Notes: a model not told the origin generated them from the letters alone. 45,024 nucleotides of DNA from Chara braunii (GCA_003427395.1 BFEA01000263.1:121423-166446), one strand, 5' to 3'; shown: positions 10,380-20,535, numbered from the stretch's first letter. Made by a program: numbers and translations.

Positions 10380-10735
10380 GCCCTCCTCCTCTCCTCCTCT
10401 GCCTCTTTTGCGTCGTCCTCCCTCTCCTCCTCCTCCTCCTCTTCTTGGTCGTCCTCCTCCTCCTCGTCCTCCTCCTCGTCCTCCTCGTCTTCTACATCTT
10501 CTTCTTCTTCCCCCTCCTCCTTGTCCTCCTCCTCGTCGTCCTCCTCGTCCTCCTCGTCTTCTACATCTTCTTCTTCTTCCCCCTCCTCGTCCTCCTCCTC
10601 CTCGTCGTCCTCCTCCTCCTCCTCGTCTTCTACATCTTCTTGGTCGTCCTCCTCCTCTTCCTCCTCTTCCTCCTCCTCCTCCTCCCTCCTCGTCATCCTT
10701 CCTCCTCCTCCTCGTCATCCTTCCTCCTCCTGTTG
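10380..10735. repeat. (TCC)n tract with about 67-bp higher-order repeat
   Basis: Polypyrimidine DNA in which a word starting GTCTTCTACATCTTCTTC recurs at about 10487, 10555 and 10625 (periods near 67-70). The minus-strand translation is a run of Glu/Asp and the plus-strand one is Leu/Pro/Ser. These are repeat artefacts, not genes. Confidence 0.9.
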
Positions 10736-10800
10736 CAAGGTAGAAAAGTGAATAGCAACAGTGCAGGGTAGATACGCCGGCAGCTCCTGGGCATGTAGCA

Positions 10801-11085
10801 ACTGACGAGGAGGAAGAAGAACTACAAGAGGAGGAAGAGGACCAGGCGGAGGAGGAGGAAGAGGAGGAAGAGGAGGAGGAGGAGAACGAGGAAGACAAGG
10901 AGGAGGAGGAGGAGGAGGAGGAGGACGAGGAGGAAGAAAAAGTAGAAGACGAGGAGGAAGAGAAAGAGGAGGACGAGGATGAAGAAGAAGAAGATGAGGA
11001 GGTGGAGAAGGAGAGCGAGGAAGAGGAGGAGGAGGAAGAGGACGAGGAGGAGGTGGTGGAGGTGGAAGAAAGGGGAGGACGGGCG
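10801..11085. repeat. (GGA)n polypurine tract
   Basis: About 285 bases of GGA/GAA triplets on the plus strand, complementary in composition to the TCC tract that ends 65 bases earlier. Together they form a large imperfect inverted repeat (10380-11085). Reading frames give Glu-rich or Leu/Pro-rich runs only. Confidence 0.9.
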
Positions 11086-11668
11086 TAAGCTCACCTCGAT
11101 GTCGATGGAGGAGGAGAAGGGTCCAGACAAAGGTTGCACCGGCGGCGGCGATGACTCGGGCAGCACACCAGCGGGGCAGCGGAGCAACGAGGCAAAGGGT
11201 CGTCCGCGGGAACAGAGGGGGTGGGAAGGCAGACGAGTAGCGAGCACCGCAGCGATGGGGCACCGGGCCGTTGCTCGGGAGGGACGGCGCAGTCCGAAAT
11301 TGGCTGGCTCGGATTCAAATTCAAAAATGGCCCCATCTGGGCAGTTGATCTTAGTGGATCGACGGCCCAGAGCGGGCCTTTTTTTTTTCAAATCATGTAG
11401 GGCCTTCACTGGATCCACCACCACGAAGGGGTTCTAGGGGTCGATCAAAACCCATTCGCACCCCTAACCCCGTGGAAAAGGCCCTGCGCCTATTTTGCGC
11501 AGGCCCCAGAAGAGTAATTTCCGGGTTCTTCCGGGGTTTAACTTTCGGCCGGATAAACCAGATGGTCCTGGACCATCCAGATATCCGAAAAAATAACGCA
11601 GCTAATTAATTGTGACTAAACTCGATTAATTCACGACCGAATTAATCTCTTTTCCTCGAAATTAATCA
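11086..11668. other. Spacer with two strong hairpins, no gene
   Basis: Mixed-composition DNA. The stretch 11561-11577 (GATGGTCC-T-GGACCATC) is a perfect 17-base palindrome. Near 11481-11508, CTGCGC and GCGCAG flank CTATTTT and are bordered by GGCC blocks. From 11580 the sequence turns AT-rich with many AATTAATT words. No coding region is supported. Confidence 0.6.
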
Positions 11669-12258
11669 CCCCTTTTCAAAATTATAAAATTTTACCCTAA
11701 ACATAAATCTGAATAAATTTCATCAAAATTTATTTTTTCGGAATTAGTTGTTCTTTTTTTTCTTCATTTGGAAACTCCTGAAAATTTCGCTATCGTAATT
11801 TCTTGAAAAATACGCTCCCAAATTAATTTCGAATAAATTCAAATTAATTTATTCAAAATTAATTTTTGCTTTGCGATTCTTTGCTACCTTCATTGCTCAC
11901 TTGATGATGCCCTATTCTTGTAAATAGGAATTGTCTCCCGCATCTCCACATGCCACCACTCCACCCCTTTTCGAAATTATAAAATTTTACCCTAAACATA
12001 AATCCGAATAAATTTCGGAGAAATTTATCTTTTCGGAATTAGTTGTTCTTTTTTTTCTTCATTTGGAAACTCCTGAAAATTCCGCTATCATAATTTCTTG
12101 AAAAATACGCTCCCAAATTAATTTCGAATAAATTCAAATTAATTTATTGAAAATTAATTTTTGCTTTGCGATTCTTTGCTACCTTCATTGCTCACTTGAT
12201 GACGCCCTATTCTTGTAAATAGGAATTGTCTCCCCCATCTCCACATGCCACCACGCCA
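11669..12258. repeat. 295-bp tandem duplication upstream of chromovirus 2
   Basis: Two adjacent copies, 11669-11963 and 11964-12258, differ at only a few positions. Each is AT-rich, starts CCCCTTTTC and ends CACATGCCACCAC(T/G)CCA. The last ATG (12245 in copy 2) opens a frame running into the element's 5' coding area, and the same ATG context exists in copy 1. The unit therefore looks like the leader of the following retrotransposon, duplicated in tandem. Confidence 0.9.
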
Positions 12259-12408
12259 AACCAAGACCTCCCAAGGCGTCGCCGCTGACGTCGTTGCCAC
12301 TATCACCGCCACCACTGCCGCTATCGCCGCCACCGCTGCCGCTATCACATCCGCTGCTACCGCCCCACTTCCGCTCCGACCACGTCATTCACCCCCGCTT
12401 TCCCCACC

Positions 12409-13940
12409 ATGGCCCAATCTTTCATCAACATGTCTGATCTTCATTCCGACTCCGTCAACAGCATTGCCCGCGAACTCGCAGGCGATCAGCCAACTTCGAC
12501 CACCACCACCCCGAAACTCGCAACTATCCTCCAAATGTTGACCGCCCTCAAATCCTCCCTCGCCACCATCAACACCACCATGGCCGCCATCTCCGATCGT
12601 GTCACCACGCTCGAGGAAACTCCCCCGCCCCTCCTCCACACCCCAACCCACCCCCGCCTCCCGACAAGCCTCCGCTTCAACCTCCACACCAACACCGTCC
12701 ACCTGTACACCCTCACCCTCATCCACCACTACCTCCACCATGGTCGCTCCACATCCCCCCTCGCCCAAGACGACAACCCCTGTCATCACACAGTCATCAA
12801 TCATCCCCCCCCAATCAAAACCGCTCGTATCCACCTCCACCATTACCTTAACCATCCCCACCTATACCCAGATCATTCCACAAGCTGTGTATCCCGCTCC
12901 TCCACTACTTCCCCCAAATGCTCTCATCCCCACCAACCCCGTCAATGATTTCACCCTGTTCGACTATCCCTCTCCCACCCTTGATTTCAACACCCTTGCC
13001 ACCAGTAAACCCACAGAAGGCAAAATCACCCCGTCATTCCGCGTCAACGAAATCCCCACCTTCTCGGGCCAACCCCATGAGGATGTCCTCCTCTTTCTCA
13101 CCAAACTCCAACAAGCCTCATCCCTCCACGACATCCCCGTCATCCACTGGCTCCGCATCGCTGGCGGCCGACTTCTGGACAACGCTGCTCGATGGTGGTA
13201 CACCGAAATGTCTAATCGCCATCACGCCGGTCTCCGGCCTCACACCTTCCTTGAGTGGGCCACCCTCATCACCTCAACCTTCCGCCCACAGAAAACGGTC
13301 GACGACTATATCGACCAATTCTGTCGGCTCCAACAAATTGGACGAACCGACCATTTTGTGCAGTACGTCCGCTCGCTTCGTCAACATATCCCCTTTGACT
13401 TCATCAACGATTTCGCTTTCATCTCCCACGTTAAGTGCGTTTGCTGCAAAGACCTAGCGGCCGCCCTTGTCCACGAGCCCCCCATGACCCTCACCGACCT
13501 CCTCACTCATACCCTCCAGCTCGATCGTATCCTCTCCCCCTACAAGACCGCACTTACATCAGCCCCTCCCCGCCCTCGCTTCTTCCACAACATCGCCTCC
13601 GAGGACACCACCTCCTCTCCCAACCTTGACACCCTCCCCGATCCACTACACCACATCACTCTCCCCCGACGAACTCTCTGCCATTCACCTCATGCGAATG
13701 GAAAAGAGAGATCGCTCGAGCCGCCTTTCCCCGACCACCGCCCCGGGCCGCCTCAAGAAACTCACACCTGAGAAAAGAGCCTACCTTCAAGCAAAGGGTG
13801 GATGTTTCCATTGTTGCCAGTTAGGACACCAACAAACTAACAGCCATAATGCTGGACAGTTCACCCGCCAATCCTCGACCCCTCGACCCGCAACCTCCAC
13901 GTCACCCCCCTCCGCAGGCGCAGGTCCCTCCTCGTCCTGA
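12409..13940 (+). pseudogene. Gag with degenerate zinc knuckle (chromovirus 2)
   Basis: Structural protein in at least three frames. A start at 12409 gives MAQSFINMSDLHSDS and then a short coiled coil (KSSLATINTTMAAISDRVTTLEE). A Pro/Thr/Ser-rich linker follows in another frame. The capsid-like part in the frame ending at 13771 has RVNEIPTFSGQPHEDVLLFL, LLDNAARWWYTE and ITSTFRPQKTVDDYIDQF, typical of retrotransposon gag. After another shift the knuckle reads CFHCCQLGHQQTNS (about 13801-13842), in which the last zinc-binding Cys has become Ser. The true start and exact frameshift points are uncertain. Confidence 0.85.
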
Positions 13941-14199
13941 ACATACTCCTCAAAACCTCGTCCCGGCGTTGACAACTCGTCTGCTGGCCAACCCGTCCAT
14001 GACATCCCCCGTCCCACCGACGACCCATTTGGCATCGACAATCCGTCTGCCTCCCCCCTCCCTGGTGACACCCTCTCCATCGGATGACCCCGAGGCGTTG
14101 CAACCTTCATCAGTTGAGACGCCCCCCACTGCTTCGTGCTCCTCCACCCTCCTTCCAAATCCATCCTCTGTCACCTTCTCCGGTGTTGTTAAACAAGCT

Positions 14200-14540
14200 C
14201 GACTCGATCGGCTTGTTCGGTTAGGCAACGAACAACGCCGCCTCAACACCATCATCTCCACCGCCAACTCATCCCGTTTCCACCTCAAATTCATCGCCGC
14301 CACCCTTGGTGCGTCTACCACTAAGTTTCGGCCCCTCCTAGACATAGGAGCCACCGATAACTTCATCACCGATGCCATCACCGATGCGTGTGTCTGAAAA
14401 GCCGGTCTTACCTCTACCGGTTACGACTCCCCGATTACGATCCGTCTTGGGGACAAAGACACCGTCGTCGTAATGGACCGCACAGTTCTCGAGACCACCA
14501 TGACAGTAGGAACCCTCTGCAGTCTGGTCTCATTTGATGT
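14200..14540 (+). pseudogene. Aspartic protease with altered active site (chromovirus 2)
   Basis: A retropepsin-like domain. The block FRPLLDIGATDNFI occupies the place where members of the family carry D-S/T-G, so the catalytic triplet reads Asp-Ile-Gly. A TGA stop follows at 14395-14397, after ITDACV. The later block [13 protein letters not shown], starting near 14554, corresponds to the second conserved protease motif and is part of a 264-bp duplication. Either the Ile change or the stop should be enough to stop activity. Confidence 0.8.
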
Positions 14541-14541
14541 C

Positions 14542-15069
14542 ATGCATTTGATGTGCGGCATCGTCTTAGGAACACCGTGGCTGGACCGCTACATGCCATA
14601 TGCATTCCACCCCAACTTCCTCCGCCTCACCAACCCCCTCGACACAACCATCTACATTCCCTATCTCCCACATTCGACCTCCCAAGGTTCCGTCACCCCG
14701 CATCAATTCCTCCATGGCCCGCATGAACCTCGACTCCGCCTACTATTGCCTTGTCCTCGACCGCGAAAGTCCCAAGGACTTATTCCCAACGGACAAACCC
14801 GATCTATGCATTTGATGTGTGACATCGTCTTAGGAACACCGTGGCTGGACCGCTACATGCCATACACATTCCACCCCAACTTTCTTCGCCTCACTAACCC
14901 CCCCGACACAACCATCCACATTCCCTATCTCCCATATTCGACCTTCCAAGGATCCTTCACCCCGCATCAATTCCTCCACATGGCCTGCATGAACCCCGAC
15001 TCCGCCTACTATTGCCTTGTCCTTGACCGCGAAAGTCCCGAGGACTTATTCCCAACGGACAAACCCGAT
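14542..15069. repeat. 264-bp in-frame tandem duplication in chromovirus 2
   Basis: Copies 14542-14805 and 14806-15069 start ATGCATTTGATGTG and end ACGGACAAACCCGATC. The period is exactly 88 codons, so the frame is kept across the junction. The first copy has a 2-base loss relative to the second near 14713 (CTCCATGG versus CTCCACATGG), which throws its second half out of frame. The unit spans the end of protease and the linker to RT. Confidence 0.92.
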
Positions 15070-15079
15070 CAAGCCCCCC

Positions 15080-15960
15080 CCTCTAGCCCCGCCCTCACCT
15101 CTATCCTCGACGAGTTCAAGGACTTCCCCGAGTCCCTACCTGCCAGATTACCTCCAGGTCGTGGCGTATCCCATACCATCGCTTTGGAGCCCATACATTC
15201 TCCACCTTGTCGCCCTCCATACCACCTCTCGATCCCCGAAGCCAAAGAAATGAAGCAGCAACTCAATGAGCTCCTTGAAAAAGGATTCATTAAGCCGAGT
15301 GCATCTCCCTTCGGTACTAGCTGCCTTTTTGTAAAGAAAGGCGAAACTTCGAAACTCCGCATGTGCACAAACTACCGCGCCTTGAACCGGATCACGATCA
15401 AGAACAAGTACCCCTTACCTTAGATCTCCGAGCTCCTTGTTCGACTTCGTGGAGCCAAATATTTCACCAAGATTGACCTTCGAAGTGGCTTCCACCATAT
15501 CCGTAAGCGCGAGGAGGACACCTATAAGACCGCATTCCGCTCTCGGTTCGAGCACTTTGAGTTCCTCATAATGCCTTTCGGACTCACCAATGCCCCCGCC
15601 ACATTCCAGTCCACCATGAATCACATCTTTTGTGACCTCCTCAAAGAATGTGTCGTCGTGTACCTTGACGACATCCTCATCTTCAGCCCCACCTTCGAGT
15701 CCCACCTCCAGCATATTCGCCAAGTCCTCTCGATCCTCCGAGAGCAGAAATTCTACGCCAAGCTCAGCAAATGTACATTTGCCTCTTCGAGCGTCGAATA
15801 CCTCGACCACATTGTCTTCGATAAAGGCATCTGTATGGAACCCTCGAAGGTCACAACCCTCGTCGAGTAACCCCCGCCCAAAACCCCCTCCTCCAACTTC
15901 GTTCCTTCCTCGGCCTTGCCAACTATTACCGCCCGTTCATTCGCAACTTTTTTGAGATCT
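15080..15960 (+). pseudogene. Reverse transcriptase with in-frame stop (chromovirus 2)
   Basis: RT domain in one frame from the linker to 15870. Visible blocks are [50 protein letters not shown] with the first catalytic Asp, [15 protein letters not shown], and [13 protein letters not shown] with the catalytic Asp pair. A TAG at 15421-15423 replaces the codon after YPLP, and a TAA at 15868-15870 with a shift ends the frame. The connection block (LRSFLGLANYYRPFIRNF) continues in another frame near 15900-15955. It is the most complete RT in the window, with all three Asp intact. Confidence 0.9.
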
Positions 15961-16440
15961 CTTACCCTCTCCACGAACTCACCCGCAAGGACGAGCCCTT
16001 CAATTGGAACGACCGCCGCCAAAATGCTTTCAACTTACTCAAGCAAACCATCACCACCGCCCCTATCCTCAAGATCGCCGACCCCACTCGCCATTCAAGG
16101 ACTCGCCCACTCACCCCGAGGCTCCACCCGCCGAATACCCCATCGCCTTCGCAAGCAAGAAGCTCCTTCCCGCCGAGATGAATTACCCCTCCAACGAGAA
16201 GGAACTCCTCGCCGTGATTCACGCCCTCACAGTCTGGCGCCCGTACCTCGACGGGCAATACTTCACCATCCGTCTCCTCCATCCTCTCCAAGAAAGATAT
16301 CACTCCATGCCAAGCCCGCTGGCTAGACTTCCTTGCCCAGTTCGATCTCACCATTTGCCATACCCCTGACAAAAGCAACCGCGTTGCGGATGCCCTCTCT
16401 CGACGACCCGACCACAAGCCCCCTGAGAAAGTCTACGCCG
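15961..16440 (+). pseudogene. RNase H with missing first block (chromovirus 2)
   Basis: After the connection domain, the sequence jumps from ILKIADPTRH to EAPPAEYPIAFASKKL, so the expected TDAS block with the first catalytic Asp is absent near 16090-16125. The later part SNEKELLAVIHAL, with the catalytic Glu, and YLDGQYFTI remain at about 16190-16270. The closing motif NRVADALSRRPDH lies near 16378-16415 in a different frame. Confidence 0.85.
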
Positions 16441-16597
16441 CCATGACTCATATCCAACTTCTCCTATCACTCCATCACCGATACACTTGCCCAGACTTCG
16501 CCACCATCTACAACAAGCTCTGCGATCTTGACCCAATCCCCGACTACTCCCTTCACGACAACCTTCTCTACATCGATACCAAAGGCACCCGCTCACT

Positions 16598-17475
16598 TTG
16601 CATCCCGACGCACGTGGTCTCCGTACTCAACTCTTGGCCGAGCACCACAACGCAAAGACCGCAGGACACCTCGGTGTCCAAAAAACCTTCGACACCATCT
16701 TCCGCTACTTCTATTGGCCTTCCCTGCTCGCCGACGTCACAACATACATTCGCTTATGCCCCACATGTCAAGTTGTCAACCCCTCGAAACGGGCCAAACC
16801 CGGCAAACTCCAATCATTGCCCATCCCAACTCACCGGTGGCAGTCCATCTCCATGGACTTCGTGTGCGTCCTCCCCAAGACCGACCGCGGGCATGATTGC
16901 ATCTACGTCATTGTCTGCCGCTTAACCAAACGTACCCACTTCATCCCTTGCACAACTTCGCACAGTGCCAAAGATGTCGCCACCCTCTTCTTCGATCATG
17001 TCGCACGCCATCACGGCCTCCCCGAGAACATCATCAGTGACTGTGATCCCCACTTCCTCTCACAATTGTGGAAACACCTCTTCAAAGCATATGGAACCAC
17101 TCTAAGTATAGCACTGCATTCCACCCTCAGACCGATGGACAAACCGAGAGGATGAACGATACTCTCCAAAGAATCCTGCGGAAGTATTGTCATCCACACC
17201 AACACGACTGGGACCAATTGCTCACAGCCGCCGAGATCGCCTATGAACAACAAGCCAACAAGACAAACAAACACAGACGTGACGTGTCATTCAAAGTAGG
17301 GGACAAAGTCTGGTTTTCCGCCAAACGCTTTGAACCCAAACACGGCTTGTCCAAGAAACTCTCGAACAAGTGGCTCGAACCGTTCCTCATCCTTGAACAA
17401 ACCTCCCCCGTTAACTACAAATTCAAACTCCCCCCTGACATGAATCGTGTCCACCCTGTCTTCCACGTAGAATAG
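16598..17475 (+). pseudogene. Integrase with frame break (chromovirus 2)
   Basis: Integrase in two frames. From 16598 it shows the HHCC zinc domain (HHNAKTAGHLGVQKT and CPTCQVVN), then SISMDFVCVLPK with the first catalytic Asp and IISDCDPHFLSQLW with the second. A shift near 17100 moves the reading to the frame containing TDGQTERMNDTLQRILR, where the Glu of TER is the third catalytic residue, and VGDKVWFSAKRFE of the C-terminal domain, ending HPVFHVE at 17475. All three catalytic residues survive at the codon level but not in one frame. Confidence 0.9.
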
Positions 17476-17552
17476 CTAAAAGAATACCATGAATCCCCAC
17501 CCCAATCCGGTGACCGCCCATATCCTAGACCTCCACCAATCATGTTACCACA

Positions 17553-17747
17553 GGCCCTGAATTTGTCATCGAAGCCATTATAGGACGTAGAACTACTCAA
17601 GTATCTGACCACCCTGAACCAATCACATAATACAAAGTTAAATGGACAGGATACCCTGACGAAGAATCCACATGGGAACCTCTTGCTAACCTTAAGAATG
17701 CTATGAAACTTGTTCGTGCCTATGATCGTGCTCACCCTATGTGGTAG
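17553..17747 (+). pseudogene. Chromodomain of chromovirus 2
   Basis: A 64-codon stretch beginning GPEFVIEAIIGRR and continuing with YKVKWTGYPDEESTWEPLANL and LVRAYDRAH, the classic chromodomain pattern that binds modified histone tails and targets integration. One TAA stop at 17628-17630 interrupts the loop before YKVKW; otherwise the frame is open to the natural TAG at 17745-17747. It is too short, and too interrupted, to stand out as an open frame. It identifies the element as a chromovirus. Confidence 0.9.
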
Positions 17748-18430
17748 ATACATAATATAACTCAAACCCTAAACCCTTGCATAAACCCCGCCTTGACCCC
17801 GCAATCCTGCCCTACACACACCCCCGCCCCCAGCAAAGCCCTTGCCCCTTGACCTCCCTCTGTCTGATCCGCTCTTGCCTCTGTCTCGCCCCCTTCTCCC
17901 ATTTGTCCTCCGCCATATCCTTGTCTCTCTTGTCCAAGTTCCCTATGTGGCCCCTGCGCGTCGCCGACGATAATGGATCTGATGGCAGGTGCACGAGGAC
18001 GATGGCATGCTGCAACTCAGTACGAGGATACGACAGCTGGTTGGCCACCATGCTGTTCCCTTCGGCCGACACCCTGGACTCGCAGACTTCTGGAGCAGCA
18101 CCTCTGACAGGGACATCAAGACCAGTCTGCCACCTGCTATCCGGATCAGACCTCAGCACCAGATCGGAGTACCAAACGCATCCTGCTACTGGGACATTCA
18201 AGCTGAAGCTCTCGCCATCCACATCACACACCTGCTGAAGACTGCTTTCCCACCGACATTTCTGTGACACCCTTCAATATCTGTTCTCAAGACATCTATC
18301 TACATGGACTGCTACACAGAACTTTCAACCTCTACCACTAAATCCCTGATCCTCAGCAACCTCGCCCCATACATCGCAAGCCAAATTTCCTTTTTTTGAG
18401 GACCACATAACCTGTTTTGCCCTGAACCTC
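17748..18430. other. Spacer, no gene seen
   Basis: C-rich sequence after the chromovirus. The open frames on both strands over 17777-18270 show no recognisable domain, overlap each other and lack convincing splice or start context. No LTR matching the upstream side of the element is found here. Confidence 0.5.
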
Positions 18431-18700
18431 CTAGTTCATCAGTAGAACTACCCTGATTCCTTCAAAACCCCTTAGCTCGTTGGTATGATTACTCGGTTCC
18501 CTGTGCTTCCCAGCCCCCTTAGCACATCAGTAGAACTACCCTGATTCCTGCAAAACCCCTTAGCTTGTTGCGAGGATGACCTTGTTCCCCGTGCTTCCCA
18601 GCCCCCTTAGCACGTCAGTAGAAATACCCTGCAAAACCCCTTAGCTAGTTGGTAGGATAACCTTGTTCCTTCTTACTCCCCGACCCAGGCCACCCACATT
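18431..18700. repeat. 88-bp minisatellite, about three copies
   Basis: The word AGTAGAA(C/A)TACCCTG recurs at 18441, 18529 and 18617, a period of exactly 88. Each unit also holds CAAAACCCCTTAGCT(C/T/A)GTTG and a GTGCTTCCCAGCCCCCTTAGCAC-type stretch. Units differ by point changes and one short deletion in the third. Confidence 0.9.
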
Positions 18701-19576
18701 ATACCCCTCTTCCTTTTGACATGTTGACCAGTGATCGCCCCGTCCCGTCCTTCACAGATTTCAACATTGTTTCATGGCTTTTGGCAGCCGGGACGTTGCC
18801 TTCTAGACGGAGGGGATAGCGTTACGAGCTCAGCCAGGGCTCGATCCCTGGTCCGCGGGGTACGACCTGCCAGCCTGCTATTTTATTTTATTTTTCTTTG
18901 ATTCCTGCTCTTCGATTTCTGATTGTTGGCGCCCTCTGCACTTGGCGCCCGTTTTCAAATCCCTCCTTTGGCACTTTCGGATTTCAACACTGGTGCCATA
19001 CGACATTCTGGCGCCCAGACTCAGACTTTCGATTATCAGTTCAGTCCTGAGGCAATGGCACTTCTGCCCTCCGGACTGAACTTGAGTCCGACCGGACTCG
19101 AGCCCAGTACGGGCATTCAGTTTTCAGCCTCAGTGCTTGTGCTTCAACGTGACTTGCTTCGACATTGTGTTCTAAAATCCAAGACTTCGACTTTGCAACT
19201 TTGCCACGTTGTCTTTGCGTCCGTCGAGTCGTGTCGAGTCTGCGTCGAGTTGAGTGAGTGTGTGTGTGCTCTCCCTCTCTCCCTCTCTCCCAGCCTCGTT
19301 GCCTCAGCCCCGTCACATTCCCGCTTTCTGTTGAGATTTTGATGTGTGAGCATGCTTGCTGGTTTCCGTGTATTTGTTTGCATGCCTGAGTGCTTGATCA
19401 TGTGTGTGACCCGCCAGAGTACGTGTGTGCTTATGTGGCCCTCGCGCCTGGTATTTCCTAAGGGCCGTGGCCCTGACTTTGAGGGTTGAAGCGGGGAAAA
19501 ACACTCAAGTAGAGTGGCAAGTGGGCCCCCAAAGCTTACGGCCGCACTTGAGTAGTGGTAGGCCAGCAGAATTAGA
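18701..19576. other. Spacer with a tRNA-like box, no gene
   Basis: No convincing coding region; the 139-codon frame at 18923-19342 has no domain. Near 18834-18853, CCAGGG-CTCGAT-CCCTGG resembles a tRNA T-arm or Pol III B box (GGTTCGAATCC), with a weak A-box-like TGGCAGCCGGG about 55 bases earlier. The T stem-loop geometry does not fit a real tRNA, so at most this is a degenerate tRNA-derived SINE. Confidence 0.45.
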
Positions 19577-19907
19577 CAAAAAGTCATGGTAACCACCCGG
19601 ACGTCCGGACCGGGTTCCAGACAGTCTGGTGTTCGGTGTCTAGTGTCCGGTGTCCGGTCCCCATGTCTGGATGGAGGCCCCTGGGGCAAAAAATAAATAA
19701 AAAAATGGGGCAGCCCAGGACGTTTGTTGGGTCCTAGCCGCCCCTCGAAAAATAACGGGGTGATTTTTAAGTGTCCTTTCACCCCACCGGACATGGCCTA
19801 GAGGTCCAGACACAAGACATTGCAGGTTTTTGAGGTGGCGGGTTTCGTACAGGCCCGAGCAATTTCAAAGCGACCGTTCCGACGTGGCACCCGCCGCTCC
19901 TGCCCGT

Positions 19908-19908
<1 letters not shown>

Positions 19909-19964
<56 letters not shown>
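19909..19964. repeat. (AG)28 microsatellite
   Basis: An uninterrupted 56-base AG run inside the hAT-like element. Confidence 0.97.
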
Positions 19965-19965
<1 letters not shown>

Positions 19966-20054
19966 ACTGACAGTGCTGCCAGTCTGAAGACTCCGAGGGT
20001 CTGAATTGAACAGCAAAGTTCGAACTTTTAAGTTATATATGAAGTTATGAACTT

Positions 20055-20403
20055 NNNNNNNNNNNNNNNNNNNNNNNNNNNNNNNNNNNNNNNNNNNNNN
20101 NNNNNNNNNNNNNNNNNNNNNNNNNNNNNNNNNNNNNNNNNNNNNNNNNNNNNNNNNNNNNNNNNNNNNNNNNNNNNNNNNNNNNNNNNNNNNNNNNNNN
20201 NNNNNNNNNNNNNNNNNNNNNNNNNNNNNNNNNNNNNNNNNNNNNNNNNNNNNNNNNNNNNNNNNNNNNNNNNNNNNNNNNNNNNNNNNNNNNNNNNNNN
20301 NNNNNNNNNNNNNNNNNNNNNNNNNNNNNNNNNNNNNNNNNNNNNNNNNNNNNNNNNNNNNNNNNNNNNNNNNNNNNNNNNNNNNNNNNNNNNNNNNNNN
20401 NNN
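20055..20403. other. Assembly gap (349 N)
   Basis: Unsequenced bases inside the hAT-like element. The gap borders the CCGGAC-rich subterminal array, which probably caused the assembly break. Single N bases also occur at several places between 34297 and 34570. Confidence 0.99.
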
Positions 20404-20535
20404 GGGAACTGGTCCGGACTGTCCGGTGTCCGGTGATGTCCAGATCACCAGACAGTCTGGACCGGTCCAGACACTGTTCCGAAAGACAGTCCGGAAGTGT
20501 CCGGTGTCCGGGTCCGGGGTTACCATGCAAAAAGT

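Larger units (their letters stand above)
12245..17747 (+). mobile_element. Ty3/gypsy chromovirus, decayed, LTRs not found
   Basis: Coding remains in the order gag, zinc knuckle, protease, RT, RNase H, integrase and chromodomain, the layout of chromoviruses. Every domain has at least one lesion: frameshifts, in-frame stops, a lost TDAS block and changed active-site or zinc residues. No sequence after 17747 matches the 11.0-12.3 kb region, so direct LTRs are not visible. Either they were lost or the element is truncated. Its base composition is C-rich on the plus strand, unlike element 1, so this is a different family. Confidence 0.9.
19585..20527. mobile_element. Non-autonomous hAT-like element (TIR, 8-bp TSD)
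   Basis: Ends are the perfect 10-bp inverted repeat CATGGTAACC (19585-19594) and GGTTACCATG (20518-20527), continuing imperfectly as CCGGAC on both sides. Immediately outside, CAAAAAGT is present at both 19577-19584 and 20528-20535, a perfect 8-bp target duplication. An 8-bp duplication with CA-starting ends fits the hAT superfamily. Subterminal parts are full of GTCCGG/CCGGAC and CAGACAGTCTGG words on both sides. The inside has an (AG)28 run and a 349-base gap and no coding capacity that can be judged. Whether it carried a transposase cannot be told because of the gap. Confidence 0.85.

Noticed and set aside
10164-11437. Long frames with acidic, Arg-Gly or Pro-rich content (up to 244 codons)
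   Set aside because: They follow the TCC/GGA tracts on both strands. Length is due to absence of stop codons in triplet repeats.
18923-19342. 139-codon plus-strand frame
   Set aside because: No domain, no codon pattern typical of coding DNA, and it overlaps a minus-strand frame of similar length.
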